The position numbers were made by a program, and so were the translations under genes. 64,000 nt of DNA from Facklamia languida CCUG 37842 (GTDB lineage Bacteria > Bacillota > Bacilli > Lactobacillales > Aerococcaceae): the NCBI RefSeq assembly GCF_000245795.1, contig NZ_JH601133.1:57993-121992 (forward strand). The letters are read 5' to 3'. Below are positions 9,027 to 18,195 of this stretch, piece after piece. The notes beneath the pieces were generated by a model, which made no database searches, was not told the origin of the DNA, and was given only the letters and a program-made list of their open reading frames with translations. Positions within the stretch are counted from its first letter, which is position 1. Each line of letters starts with the position of its first letter.

Positions 9027-11069
9027 TTATATTTCCATTCTTTGGTCTTGAGCAATCGCTTGTAAATGTGCCCACTCGCTTTCGCTGATTCGGTAGGGTT
9101 GGTCCAGCAGGTGGTGGACCGATTCATAAGCTGCCGTCATGATCACTTGATCGTTGATCGGATTGCCATATTGAAAGTCCGGCAGACCACTCTGCTTACG
9201 TCCCATCATATCCCCCATCCCTCGAATTTTCAAGTCTTCCTGAGCAAGTTGGAAGCCATCTTGAGTTTGAGTCATCTGGTGAAGCCGTTCCTTGGCCTGG
9301 TCGGTCTTGGGGTCGGCAATTAAGTAACAATAGCTGGCTAAGTCACTCCGGCCGACTCGTCCTCTGAGCTGGTGAAGTTGACTCAAGCCAAAGCGGTCCG
9401 CCCCTTGAATCACCATCACCGTGGCGTTAGCAACATCAACCCCAACTTCTACCATGGTTGTGGCCACGAGAATATGGACCTGATTATTTTTGAAGGCTGT
9501 CATCACCTGGTTCTGATCATCTTTGGTCATCTGGCCATGTAGGAGGCCGACTTCTGCCCAGGGAAATCGCGACGCCAGTTGGTTGGCTATGTCGATGACA
9601 TTGTCCACCTGGTCCAGGGCCTCTGAAGCTTCAATCAGGGGCAAGACGTAGTAGACCTGGTGGCCAGCCGCTAATTCTTCCTCCATCTTAAGGTAGACCT
9701 GGTCGATGGCTTGCGGCCGCAAAGCGACCGTTAGGACGGGCGGCCGGTTGCCTGGTCGTTCATCCAGCGTCGATACCTGTAGGTCCGCATAGAAGGTCTG
9801 AGCCAAACTACGCGGAATAGGTGTCGCCGTCATCTGCAAGAGATTAGGCAGTCGGTCTGGATCCCCCTTGTCCAAGAGCATCTGACGTTGACCGACCCCA
9901 AAACGGTGCTGCTCATCAATCACCACATAGGCCAAGCGCTTAAAGGTAACTCCTTCTTGAATGAGGGCATGGGTCCCCATCACAAGCTGCAGGTCCCCAT
10001 TCGCCAGTTCTTGCAATATCTTGGCACGGTCTTGGCTAGAAGTATCCGCCGTAAGACAAGCAACATTCAAATTTAAGTCGCCAAAGTAGCGAATAAAACT
10101 GGCAAAATGCTGGTGGGCGAGAATCTCGGTGGGGGCCATCAGGACGGCTTGGCAACCAGCGAGAGCCGTTGCAATCATGGTAATGAAGGCCACGAGGGTC
10201 TTCCCACTGCCGACATCCCCCTGGAGGAGGCGCTTCATCGGATAGTCTGCCAAGAGGTCCTGACAGATCTCGTTGACAGCCTTCTTTTGAGCGCCTGTCA
10301 ATTCAAAAGGAATCTGCTGAATGGCCTGACGCAAGTCCGCGACCTCATATGCCACCCGCATGCCCGGTTGAGACCGGTATTGGACCTGAGCTTGCTGCAG
10401 GCGCCACTGGTAGATGAAGAACTCTTGAAAAATGATCTTCCGCTTGGCTTGTTGGAGGGCATGGTCATCGGATGGAAAGTGTAAGTTCTTAAGGGCTTGG
10501 TCGATGGGCATTAAGTCAAAGTGATCATTCAAATAATCCGGTAGGTCTTCTTCGATCGCGTGCTGATAGCTTTCAAAGACTTGACGGATGGCCTTGACGA
10601 TGGTTGCTTGCTTTAAGCCCTTGGTTGTTGGATAAATTGGAGCATAGTCTTGACCCGCTGTCTGGTTAATCAACTTCATACCTAACAGGGCTTGGCCTTT
10701 TTCTTGGTATTTACCATAAATGGCCCGGACCTGTCCCAGTTCAATCTGGTTCTTAAGATAGGGTTGGTTAAAAAAAGTCACAGCAATGGTATGAAAACTA
10801 TCAACTGCCAATTTGAAAGACAGCCGACTCTTCTTGGCACCATAGTAATTGACCACCGGTGGTGTGACAACTGTCCCCACCAAGGCAACCTTCTCTTGGT
10901 CTTGCAGGCCATCGATTTCTCGAGCCTGCAGGTCTTCAAATCGAAAAGGAAAATGAAACATCAAGTCCTTAACCGTCTCAATCCCAAGCTTGTGAAAGAG
11001 GGCTTGGGTCTTTGGCCCAATTCCCTTGACCTGATCAAGGGGGTCGAGCCAGGTCTGATTCTCTTGCAT
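9027..11069 (-). CDS. recG: ATP-dependent DNA helicase RecG
   Basis: RecG remodels stalled replication forks and Holliday junctions. It has an N-terminal wedge/OB-fold region (about 1-230). Walker A GDVGSGKT is at about 284-291 and the DEQH box (VIDEQHRFGVGQRQ) at about 385-388. QMTATPIPRS follows, and then helicase motifs V and VI (ATTMVEVGVDVANATVM, HQLRGRVGRS). At 680 aa it has the standard length. The Shine-Dalgarno (GAGGTGAG) lies immediately after the T-run of the upstream terminator. Confidence 0.98.
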   Translation of the reverse strand: MQENQTWLDPLDQVKGIGPKTQALFHKLGIETVKDLMFHFPFRFEDLQAREIDGLQDQEKVALVGTVVTPPVVNYYGAKKSRLSFKLAVDSFHTIAVTFFNQPYLKNQIELGQVRAIYGKYQEKGQALLGMKLINQTAGQDYAPIYPTTKGLKQATIVKAIRQVFESYQHAIEEDLPDYLNDHFDLMPIDQALKNLHFPSDDHALQQAKRKIIFQEFFIYQWRLQQAQVQYRSQPGMRVAYEVADLRQAIQQIPFELTGAQKKAVNEICQDLLADYPMKRLLQGDVGSGKTLVAFITMIATALAGCQAVLMAPTEILAHQHFASFIRYFGDLNLNVACLTADTSSQDRAKILQELANGDLQLVMGTHALIQEGVTFKRLAYVVIDEQHRFGVGQRQMLLDKGDPDRLPNLLQMTATPIPRSLAQTFYADLQVSTLDERPGNRPPVLTVALRPQAIDQVYLKMEEELAAGHQVYYVLPLIEASEALDQVDNVIDIANQLASRFPWAEVGLLHGQMTKDDQNQVMTAFKNNQVHILVATTMVEVGVDVANATVMVIQGADRFGLSQLHQLRGRVGRSDLASYCYLIADPKTDQAKERLHQMTQTQDGFQLAQEDLKIRGMGDMMGRKQSGLPDFQYGNPINDQVIMTAAYESVHHLLDQPYRISESEWAHLQAIAQDQRMEI

Positions 11070-11080
11070 CCACTCACCTC

Positions 11081-11118
11081 AAAAAAAAGGTGAGGATGAA
11101 TCCAATTCACCCCTCACC
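11081..11118 (-). terminator. Terminator between fakA and recG
   Basis: On the minus strand the stem GGTGAGG...CCTCACC (arms at 11089-11095 and 11112-11118) is followed by eight T. It lies after the fakA stop and directly before the recG ribosome binding site, so recG expression depends on read-through or a local promoter. Confidence 0.8.
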
Positions 11119-11133
11119 CAGATTTCTACTTAA

Positions 11134-12807
11134 TTAGTCAACTGAAACAAAATAATGATAGACCGGCTGGTCTCCTTGGATAACCTCAAATTCCAGGTCA
11201 GGATAGCGGGCCAAGACTTGATCTTCCACAGCTTCCACTGTCGCTTCATCCCCGTCTTCTCCCACAATAACCGTTACCAGTTCGCTGTCTTCATCGACCA
11301 TTTGTTCAACCAATTCCTCAAGGGCTTGAGCCAGGTCAGCATGGGCTAAGACAATATCTCCGTTCAAGATGCCCATGTAGTCATCCTTCTTGATCTGAAT
11401 CGCGTCAATCTGGGTATCCCGAATCGCATTGGTAATTTGACCATAATCGACTGTCTGCGCGTATTCGCTCATGGCTTGCTGGTTTGCTTCAATCGTTTGG
11501 TCGGGATTAAACATCAGCAGGGTCGAAATTCCTTGGGTAATCGACTTCGTTGGCACGACCACGGTTGGAGTCTCACTGACTTCCGCTGCCTGCTGGGCCG
11601 CCATCACAATGTTCTTATTATTCGGCAATAAGATGATATTCCGAGCATTTGCACGTTCAATCGCCTTCACAAAGTCCTCTGTTGATGGGTTCATCGTCTG
11701 TCCACCTTGCAGAACTTCTGTTACGCCAATGGATTGGAAGAGGTCCACCAATCCTTGACCGGAAGCCACTGCAATAATGGCATATTCACTGTCTTCCTGG
11801 CTAGGTTTAGGGACTTTCGCTCCCTTGAGGGCTTCTTCTTGGCCTTCAAGTCCGCGAACCTGCTCGCGCATGTTGTCGACCTTAATCTTAATTAACTCAC
11901 CAAATTCCTGTCCCAACTGCATGATAAGGCCAGGATTTTCCGTATGAATATGGACCTTGACAATCTCATCATCAGCTACCACTAAGAGGGAATCCCCCTT
12001 GGTATTGAGAACTTGTCGGAATTCGTCATAATCAAAGTCCTTAATCACTGTCTCCCCTTGGCCGATCCGGACCATGATCTCTGTACAGTAACCGTAAGTA
12101 ATTTCATCCATGGAGAGGGGATGTTCATTCACCTCTTCAAACATGGCATGGGCATGGTCAGAAGTCTGACCAGGTTCATCTTCAATCACTTCACCGGTTA
12201 AGGCCATCAGGAAGCCTTCATAAATACACAAGAGCCCCTTACCACCTGAATCGACCACTCCGACTTGCTTTAAGACGGGTAATAAATCGGGCGTCTTGTC
12301 CAGCGCTTCTTGCGCTCCCTTGACAATTGACCGCATGATTTCAACCAGATTATCGGTTGACTCCGCCTTTTGTTGGCCGCGCAGAGCTGATTCTCTAGCA
12401 ACCGTTAGGATGGTTCCTTCTACTGGCTTCATAACCGCCTTATAGGCCGACTCCACCCCACCGAGAAAGGCATTGGTGAAGGATTGACTGTCCAATTCTT
12501 CTTCGTCCTTAATTGCCTGGTAGAAGCCTCTAAAGATTTGAGACAGGATCACACCGGAATTACCCCGTGCCCCCATGAGCAGTCCTTTAGACAAGTTCAA
12601 GGCCAAATCATGGACCTTCTGGCTCGAACTTTCTTGCATCTTAGCAACCCCTGACTGGAAGGTCATGTTCATATTCGTTCCAGTATCCCCATCTGGTACT
12701 GGAAAAACATTTAATGAGTTGACTAAATCGACATTCTGCATCAAACGATCTGCACCAGCTTTAAACATCTTCTTAAATTCTGCTGCATTCATGATTGTTA
12801 GTTCCAC
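11134..12807 (-). CDS. fakA: Fatty acid kinase catalytic subunit FakA (DAK2/YloV family)
   Basis: FakA phosphorylates exogenous fatty acids bound to FakB proteins so they can enter phospholipid synthesis with the PlsX pathway. The N-terminal DhaL-like kinase domain (about 1-200) shows NVFPVPDGDTGTNM with the metal-binding aspartates, GARGNSGVILSQIFRG and VVDSGGKGL. The middle and C-terminal parts match the YloV/FakA layout, with the GLVDLF and LPNNKNIVMAA regions. At 557 aa the length is typical. The start is a GTG at 12807 with GGAGG six bases away; the next ATG lies too far from it. The Asp23-family gene is directly upstream, the conserved yloU-yloV arrangement. Confidence 0.93.
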   Translation of the reverse strand: MELTIMNAAEFKKMFKAGADRLMQNVDLVNSLNVFPVPDGDTGTNMNMTFQSGVAKMQESSSQKVHDLALNLSKGLLMGARGNSGVILSQIFRGFYQAIKDEEELDSQSFTNAFLGGVESAYKAVMKPVEGTILTVARESALRGQQKAESTDNLVEIMRSIVKGAQEALDKTPDLLPVLKQVGVVDSGGKGLLCIYEGFLMALTGEVIEDEPGQTSDHAHAMFEEVNEHPLSMDEITYGYCTEIMVRIGQGETVIKDFDYDEFRQVLNTKGDSLLVVADDEIVKVHIHTENPGLIMQLGQEFGELIKIKVDNMREQVRGLEGQEEALKGAKVPKPSQEDSEYAIIAVASGQGLVDLFQSIGVTEVLQGGQTMNPSTEDFVKAIERANARNIILLPNNKNIVMAAQQAAEVSETPTVVVPTKSITQGISTLLMFNPDQTIEANQQAMSEYAQTVDYGQITNAIRDTQIDAIQIKKDDYMGILNGDIVLAHADLAQALEELVEQMVDEDSELVTVIVGEDGDEATVEAVEDQVLARYPDLEFEVIQGDQPVYHYFVSVD

Positions 12808-12825
12808 ACTTTACCTCCTAGACAA

Positions 12826-13182
12826 CTACTTAACCGTTACAGCCTGGACATGAACATTGACACCCGCCAATTCAAAGCCCAATAGTTGCTCGACACTATA
12901 TTTTACGGATTGTTGGATATTTTGACAGATCACAGAGATCTTTGTTCCATAGGAGACAACAATATAAATATCCACAGTAATGCTTTCACCTGCTTGGGAA
13001 ATAACCACCCCACGCGCGAAATTATCTTTTTTAAGAAAGTCCGTCAGATTATCGCGGAAAAAATTCTTGCTGACCATTCCGACGACCCCATAATTATCCG
13101 TTACAGCCACACCGACAACGGTCGCAATCACTTCATTGGTTAGGGTAATTTCTCCATTGGGAGTTTGGATATTAATCGCCAT
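12826..13182 (-). CDS. Asp23/Gls24 family protein (YloU-like)
   Basis: This 118 aa protein is of the Asp23/Gls24 envelope-stress family. It has an N-terminal block ITLTNEVIATVVGVAVTDNYGVVGM and a Val-rich beta region (ITVDIYIVVSYGTKISVICQNIQQSVKYSVEQ). It has no membrane segment. It lies 18 bases before fakA, as YloU does before YloV in other Firmicutes; the shared function of the pair is not settled. AGGAG sits nine bases upstream of the ATG. Confidence 0.9.
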   Translation of the reverse strand: MAINIQTPNGEITLTNEVIATVVGVAVTDNYGVVGMVSKNFFRDNLTDFLKKDNFARGVVISQAGESITVDIYIVVSYGTKISVICQNIQQSVKYSVEQLLGFELAGVNVHVQAVTVK

Positions 13183-13355
13183 TTTGACTCCTCCTTATTT
13201 AATATCTCTAACAGTTTAGCATAAATCCTACTTGATGGCACCTTTTTTAGCCAGGAATTCGCCTGACAATCGAAGACAAAAGAGAATGTCTCGGTATAAT
13301 TTCAAACAAAATATCCTAGAATTTTATAATTGATGTAACGAAGAATAGAATGCTC

Positions 13356-13488
13356 AAAAAGCAGCTTGTAGCGAATGGATAAAATCACTGAGGACCGTCC
13401 TCCAAAGCGAAGCTTTTGCGGACTAGCCCGGAAAAGTCTGACTTTGCAGGGCGGTCCCTTGTGATGAATCATCGACACGGCCAGCTTT
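13356..13488. repeat. Structured intergenic element D (degenerate copy)
   Basis: Two copies of the hairpin module are arranged as an inverted pair. GGACCGTCC at 13392-13400 and GGGCGGTCCC near 13450 bracket a core containing CCCGGAAAAG. The outer arms (13356-13388 and 13461-13488) are only partly complementary. The left arm resembles the arms of element B (GCGAATGGAT...AAATCA). A minus-strand frame of 82 codons crosses it but has no coding character. Confidence 0.65.
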
Positions 13489-13534
13489 ATATTCATGCCA
13501 GTCCCCTTCCCCATAAAATATCTACCATTTCTGC

Positions 13535-13563
13535 TTGAATGATCGGTCAATTTATGGTAAATT
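13535..13563 (+). promoter_or_regulatory. Promoter of rpmB
   Basis: A -35 TTGAAT (13535-13540) and a -10 TAAATT (13558-13563) are separated by 17 bases, with an extended -10 TGG. It lies about 50 bases before the rpmB start. Confidence 0.6.
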
Positions 13564-13616
13564 ATTTTGGTATGAAATATGGCCTGTTTAGGCTATAAGG
13601 AAAAGGAGGCTTAACC

Positions 13617-13805
13617 ATGGCTAAGGAATGTTATTTCACAGGGCGTAAAGCTGTTTCAGGTAATAACCGCTCACACGCGATGAACAAATCAAAACGTCGC
13701 TTCAGTGCGAACTTACAAAAAGTACGAGTAATGATTGATGGCAAACCTCAAAAAGTTTGGGTATCTGCTCGTGCATTAAAATCAGGTAAAGTTGAACGTG
13801 CTTAA
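13617..13805 (+). CDS. rpmB: 50S ribosomal protein L28
   Basis: This 62 aa basic ribosomal protein has the family start [21 protein letters not shown] and the block [13 protein letters not shown]. It lacks the paired-cysteine zinc motif seen in some L28 paralogues. It is the only plus-strand gene in a long minus-strand region, with its own promoter and terminator. The ATG at 13617 is preceded by AAAGGAGG. Confidence 0.98.
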   Translation: MAKECYFTGRKAVSGNNRSHAMNKSKRRFSANLQKVRVMIDGKPQKVWVSARALKSGKVERA

Positions 13806-13820
13806 TTTAGCAAAATTATG

Positions 13821-13870
13821 ATAGCTGGCTGTTCGATCCGCTAAGGGTCGACTTGCCAGCTATTTTTTTA
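13821..13870 (+). terminator. Terminator of rpmB
   Basis: A 9-base stem (ATAGCTGGC at 13821-13829 with GCCAGCTAT at 13855-13863) is followed by a T-run that reaches the end of the convergent thiN gene. Confidence 0.9.
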
Positions 13871-14542
13871 GGTCTTTTTTTCTAAGATAACCATCACCAG
13901 TCCGGTCTTAAAGGAGACCTCAACTGGGTCTTGGCCCATAAACTCATTCGAGATGAGAGCTCTTGGATAGGTATAAGACGTCTGGGCTAGGGTGTATTTC
14001 GCTTGGTTAATCACCAAGTCCTCGACAGGGGTCAAGGAGATGATCGAAAGGTAACGGGCTTGGTTGCGGTTATGTATAACTTGACAACCCGGCGTGAGAA
14101 AGTCAATCTGACGCGCCTCATCCATAAAATGAAGCTGGCCTTGAATCGCTTTAAAGCGTGGCTGGTAAACCAACCATAAGTTAGCGATCAGATGGTCCAA
14201 CCGCCCCTCTTTCGAAGTAATCGCGCCAAAGAGATAGTAATTCGTATTGGCAGGGTCAGTCTGCTCCATGGCCATTACCAGTGCTAATTCCATATCAGTG
14301 TCATCCTTCTCGGCCGGTGAGCGATGGATCGAACGACTCTTGGCTTGAATCAAGGCAAATTCTTCCTGGCTAACAGAGTCAAAGTCCCCTACCGCATGGT
14401 CTAATTCCAGTCCTGCTTCAATCAGATAGAGGGCCCCTCGATCGACGCCAATCAAAAGGGCATCCGGTTGACTGGCCAATAGGGCATGAAGAGTTTGGAG
14501 GTCGGGTGGCGCTGCCCCACCTGCTAGGATCACTACGTCCAT
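13868..14542 (-). CDS. thiN: Thiamine pyrophosphokinase
   Basis: This enzyme transfers pyrophosphate from ATP to thiamine to make TPP. Recognisable blocks are GVDRGALYLIEAGLELDHAVGDFDS, with the conserved acidic residues, then KDDTDMELAL and FGAITSKEGRLDHLIANL. At 224 aa the length is normal. It begins 1 base after the rpe stop. The rsgA-rpe-thiN order is a common Firmicute arrangement. A ThiT-like thiamine transporter gene lies about 11 kb away. Confidence 0.95.
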   Translation of the reverse strand: MDVVILAGGAAPPDLQTLHALLASQPDALLIGVDRGALYLIEAGLELDHAVGDFDSVSQEEFALIQAKSRSIHRSPAEKDDTDMELALVMAMEQTDPANTNYYLFGAITSKEGRLDHLIANLWLVYQPRFKAIQGQLHFMDEARQIDFLTPGCQVIHNRNQARYLSIISLTPVEDLVINQAKYTLAQTSYTYPRALISNEFMGQDPVEVSFKTGLVMVILEKKT

Positions 14543-14543
14543 A

Positions 14544-15194
14544 CTAATTAGCTCCTAGTCTTAAGGAAGCTATCGCTTGTTGGCGGTCAGGATGGTTGAA
14601 GACATAAGACCCTGCCACCAAGACATCTGCACCTGCTTGTAGGCACTTAACCGCTGTTTGATCGTTGACGCCACCATCCACCTCGATCTCATAGTGGTAG
14701 TTGGCCTCACCCTCTCTCAAATCGGCCAATTCTTCTACCTTGGACAGGGTGGATTCAATAAAGGATTGCCCGCCAAAACCAGGATTGACCGTCATCACAA
14801 GCACTAAGTCCACCAGGTCCAGGACTGGCTCGATCAAAGCTACCGGACTGCCTGGATTCAAGGCAACACCCGCCTTCACACCTAAATCTTTAATCTTCTG
14901 CAGGGCAGAATGCAGGTGTTGAGTGGCTTCAGCGTGGATGGTAATAATATCTGCTCCAGCCTTGGCCATATCGGCCACATAGCGTTCTGGGTTTTGAACC
15001 ATCATATGACAATCAAAGACCAATTGACTCTCACTGCGCAAATATGAGAAGACAGGCGCTCCAAAGGATATATTCGGAACAAATTGACCGTCCATCACAT
15101 CAATATGGAGGTAGTCTGAATAGGGCTCAATCGTCTGGATCTCCGCTAATAATTGGTTAAAGTTGGCACTCAACATGGAAGGGGCTATTTTCAT
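14544..15194 (-). CDS. rpe: Ribulose-phosphate 3-epimerase
   Basis: This enzyme interconverts ribulose 5-phosphate and xylulose 5-phosphate in the pentose phosphate pathway. It is a TIM barrel with the family blocks MKIAPSMLSANF, HIDVMDGQFVPN, CHMMVQNPE, VMTVNPGFGGQSF and EVDGGVN, including the metal-binding His/Asp residues. I use the ATG at 15194 (216 aa), which has AAAGGAGAG upstream. The frame extends 40 codons further, but that part overlaps rsgA and is not conserved. Confidence 0.97.
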   Translation of the reverse strand: MKIAPSMLSANFNQLLAEIQTIEPYSDYLHIDVMDGQFVPNISFGAPVFSYLRSESQLVFDCHMMVQNPERYVADMAKAGADIITIHAEATQHLHSALQKIKDLGVKAGVALNPGSPVALIEPVLDLVDLVLVMTVNPGFGGQSFIESTLSKVEELADLREGEANYHYEIEVDGGVNDQTAVKCLQAGADVLVAGSYVFNHPDRQQAIASLRLGAN

Positions 15195-15208
15195 AATTGA
15201 TCTCTCCT

Positions 15209-16132
15209 TTAATATTTGGGCTTTTGGGCTTGTAACTTGGCAAAAATCTGCTGGTAATTCTGATAACGGCTGGCAGCAATCTGGCCTTGGTCGACCAGGG
15301 CCTTCACCTGGCAACCTGGTTCATTGATGTGTAGGCAGGAGCGAAAGCGACATTCAAGACTGGCCCGGTGAATCTCTGGAAAATACTGGCCTAAATCCTC
15401 CTTGGCAATCTGGGAAAGGTCGACCGCCGAAAAGCCAGGCGTATCCGCAATCAGACCCTGGTGGTAACGATAGAGGGTGACCTCCCGAGTGGTATGCTTG
15501 CCCCGGTTCAAGGAGGAAGAGATCGCGCCCGTTTCAATGGCTGCAGCGGGGATCAGTTGATTCAAGAGAGTGGACTTGCCGACCCCAGATTGACCCATCA
15601 CCACATAAGTCCCCTCTTGGATCAAGTGCTTGACGGCTTCTAAGCTTTGCTGGGTCTGATCATTGACAAGGAGGTCATAGCCGGCTGCTTGATAGGTCGC
15701 TCGGATCTGGTCAACCTGGGCTTGGGCCTGGTCTTGGCCTAAGGCGGCCACTAGGAGGTCATACTTGGTTAAGAGGATGATGGGTTGAATACCATGGCTT
15801 TCCACAAAAACGAGAAAATAATCCAATAAATTATAGGAGAATTCCGGTTCTCTTAAGGACGTGACGATGATGGCAAAATCCACATTGGCCACCGGTGGCC
15901 GCAAGAGGGCATTCTCCCGGGGTAGGATCTCCACCAGACGCCCGACTGCCTCTTCCTGATCTGCAATCGGCTCAAAGATAACATAATCGCCCACTAAGGG
16001 CTTCATCTTGAGATGCCTGAAATTGCCTCTAGGTTTTGTCACAAAAGACTGGTCATTGGACCAGACATAATAGAAGCCAGAAATGGCTTGGTAGATAATG
16101 CCCGTGGCTTGACTTGGCTTGGTTGCAGTCAT
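15209..16132 (-). CDS. rsgA: Ribosome small subunit-dependent GTPase RsgA
   Basis: RsgA is a circularly permuted GTPase that assists late 30S maturation. In order: an OB-fold, the G4-like motif LLTKYDLL, G1 GQSGVGKSTLLN and G3 ADTPGF. The C-terminal zinc knuckle is CRFRSCLHINEPGC (Cys-Cys-His-Cys). I choose the ATG at 16132 (307 aa) with GGGAGGG upstream. A TTG at 16204 would add 24 residues unlike the family. It sits between prkC and rpe, the usual neighbourhood. Confidence 0.96.
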   Translation of the reverse strand: MTATKPSQATGIIYQAISGFYYVWSNDQSFVTKPRGNFRHLKMKPLVGDYVIFEPIADQEEAVGRLVEILPRENALLRPPVANVDFAIIVTSLREPEFSYNLLDYFLVFVESHGIQPIILLTKYDLLVAALGQDQAQAQVDQIRATYQAAGYDLLVNDQTQQSLEAVKHLIQEGTYVVMGQSGVGKSTLLNQLIPAAAIETGAISSSLNRGKHTTREVTLYRYHQGLIADTPGFSAVDLSQIAKEDLGQYFPEIHRASLECRFRSCLHINEPGCQVKALVDQGQIAASRYQNYQQIFAKLQAQKPKY

Positions 16133-16206
16133 TAAATCCCTCCCACTTATCAAATAAGGGAAGAATCGGAAGTCGACTGATGCCTCCCATAATCTTCCCT
16201 TCAAAC

Positions 16207-18195
16207 TTATTGGTCTGGATAGACAGCAGATGATTCCGCAATGACTTCCCCGTCACGCAGAATACGATACTGTCCTTTTCCACCTTCATTTATTTCAAAT
16301 GTGAGCGTCAACTCTTGACTCTCGGTAATCTCATACTCTTGTGCCAGTTCATTAATGTTATGCTTGGCATCTCCAATAAAGACTTGGATCTTATTGGCTA
16401 GGGGCTTGGTTTGATTAAAGTCGTTCTCAGCATACTTAGCCACATAATCAATCATAACAGTTTGGTTGACAGTCGATTGAGAGGCTTCTTCTTTCCCCTT
16501 AGAGATGACCACTTGAATGGTATCTCCCATCGTAAGCGGGGTCCCAGATAGGGGGTCTTGCTGGATGACTTGGCCCTTAGGAATATAGGGGTCAAAGGCA
16601 TAGACTTCCTCTACATAAAGACCGTAAGCATCAGCAAACTTCTTAACCATATCAAAGGAGAGATTGTAGAAGTCCTGCATGGTGGTCTCTTCGGAATAAG
16701 ATCCGATCACTAAGGTGATGGTCGCTCCACCGGGAACGACTTCTGTTCCAGGGTCTAGACTTTGCGAGAGGATGATACCTGCCTCCTCTTGGGAAGCGGC
16801 GATATAACGTAAGTCGACGATGAAGCCTGAATCGATCAGTTCTCGGCGTACCGGCTCATAGCCTTTACCGACATAGTTCCCAATCTTGACTCTAGGCTTA
16901 CCATCTGAGACGACCAGGTTTACGGCCGATTTACGGTCTACACGTTCGCCCGCTGCCGGCTCAGTATTAATGACTTGGCCACGTGGAACTGTCTCATTCC
17001 AGACGACTTCGGTCTGCCCTACGACCAAGTCGCTCTCAGCCAGTAGGTCACTCGCCTGGGATTGGGTCAGTCGACTGATATCGGGCACATTGACTGAGGA
17101 GACCATTAACCGATAAGCAAAATAGAGAGCGAGGGCCAAAAGGGCCGCCATAATTCCAAAGAAAAGAGTCTTGAGAATCCGTGAGGACCGGCTCTTCTTG
17201 GGACCTGGTTGGGGCATCTCAAAGCTCGGATAGATGGATTCATCCAGGGGCTCTGGTGCTTCAACCTGCTCAGTGAGCGCCTTTTGCGCGGCTGGAATGG
17301 GTTGGATGGACTTAAATCGGACCGACTCATCCAACTGACTGCTCGGTTGGAAAGGCTTCTCATTCATCCGTGATGTGCTCAAGACCGTTGACAGGTCAGC
17401 CAGCATCTCTTGCGTGGATTTATACCGGTCTTGTGGTTTCTTGGCTGTCGCCTTTAAGACCACATTCTCTAAACTTTGCGGCACATAGTCCAATTGGTCC
17501 TTGATGCTTGGGAAGGGTTCTTGGAAATGCTTGAGCGCAATCGATACGGCAGACTCTCCATCGTGCGGAACAGACCCCGTAATGAGTTCATAAAGAACGA
17601 CCCCAATCGCATAAATATCGGACTTGGTAGTTGCCGAAGAGCCTCTGGCCTGTTCTGGCGATAGGTAATGGACCGATCCTAGTAAAGTATTGGTCTGGGT
17701 AATCGACGTATCGCTGAGGGCGACCGCAATTCCAAAGTCCGTCATCTTCACCACGCGATCCTTGGTAATCATCACATTCTGTGGCTTAATATCCCGGTGA
17801 ATGATGCCATTCCGGTGAGCGGCATCAATCCCTGCCACTAATTGACTCATGATCGCCACAACCAGTTCCAACTGAACGGGAGCATGACTGCGGATAAACG
17901 ACTTCAAGTCCTGACCATCAATGTATTCCATTACAATGTACTGTTGCTTCTCATGTTCATCCACGTCATAAACTTCGACAATATTCGGATGGAGCAACTG
18001 GCTAGCCGAGATGGCTTCACGTTGGAAGCGGCGGATGGCATCTTGATTGTCCTGGAAGTCATAGCGTAAGACCTTAACCGCGACATCACGGTCTAGAATT
18101 AAGTCATGGGCCAGAAAGACATTCGCCATCCCCCCTTGACCAATCAAGGAAGTTAAGACATAACGATTCGATAACTTATCTCCGATCTCGATCAT
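16207..18195 (-). CDS. prkC: PASTA-domain serine/threonine kinase PrkC/StkP type
   Basis: This membrane kinase senses cell wall fragments and controls division and wall synthesis. The kinase domain covers about residues 10-270, with the Gly loop GQGGMANV, catalytic HRDIKPQN, DFG and the SPEQARG segment. A single membrane helix follows at about 345-367 (ILKTLFFGIMAALLALALYFAYRLM). Three PASTA repeats (about 370-575) and a C-terminal extension of about 85 residues make up the extracytoplasmic part. The ATG at 18195 is preferred to a TTG one codon upstream. The start overlaps the end of the PP2C gene, so kinase and phosphatase are coupled. Confidence 0.97.
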   Translation of the reverse strand: MIEIGDKLSNRYVLTSLIGQGGMANVFLAHDLILDRDVAVKVLRYDFQDNQDAIRRFQREAISASQLLHPNIVEVYDVDEHEKQQYIVMEYIDGQDLKSFIRSHAPVQLELVVAIMSQLVAGIDAAHRNGIIHRDIKPQNVMITKDRVVKMTDFGIAVALSDTSITQTNTLLGSVHYLSPEQARGSSATTKSDIYAIGVVLYELITGSVPHDGESAVSIALKHFQEPFPSIKDQLDYVPQSLENVVLKATAKKPQDRYKSTQEMLADLSTVLSTSRMNEKPFQPSSQLDESVRFKSIQPIPAAQKALTEQVEAPEPLDESIYPSFEMPQPGPKKSRSSRILKTLFFGIMAALLALALYFAYRLMVSSVNVPDISRLTQSQASDLLAESDLVVGQTEVVWNETVPRGQVINTEPAAGERVDRKSAVNLVVSDGKPRVKIGNYVGKGYEPVRRELIDSGFIVDLRYIAASQEEAGIILSQSLDPGTEVVPGGATITLVIGSYSEETTMQDFYNLSFDMVKKFADAYGLYVEEVYAFDPYIPKGQVIQQDPLSGTPLTMGDTIQVVISKGKEEASQSTVNQTVMIDYVAKYAENDFNQTKPLANKIQVFIGDAKHNINELAQEYEITESQELTLTFEINEGGKGQYRILRDGEVIAESSAVYPDQ

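Noticed and set aside
9016..9075. Longer plsX start at 9075
   Set aside because: The extension overlaps recG, lacks conservation, and the ATG at 9015 has a good ribosome binding site.
13302..13550. 82-codon minus-strand frame upstream of rpmB
   Set aside because: It runs through structured element D, has no ribosome binding site and shows no protein-like pattern.
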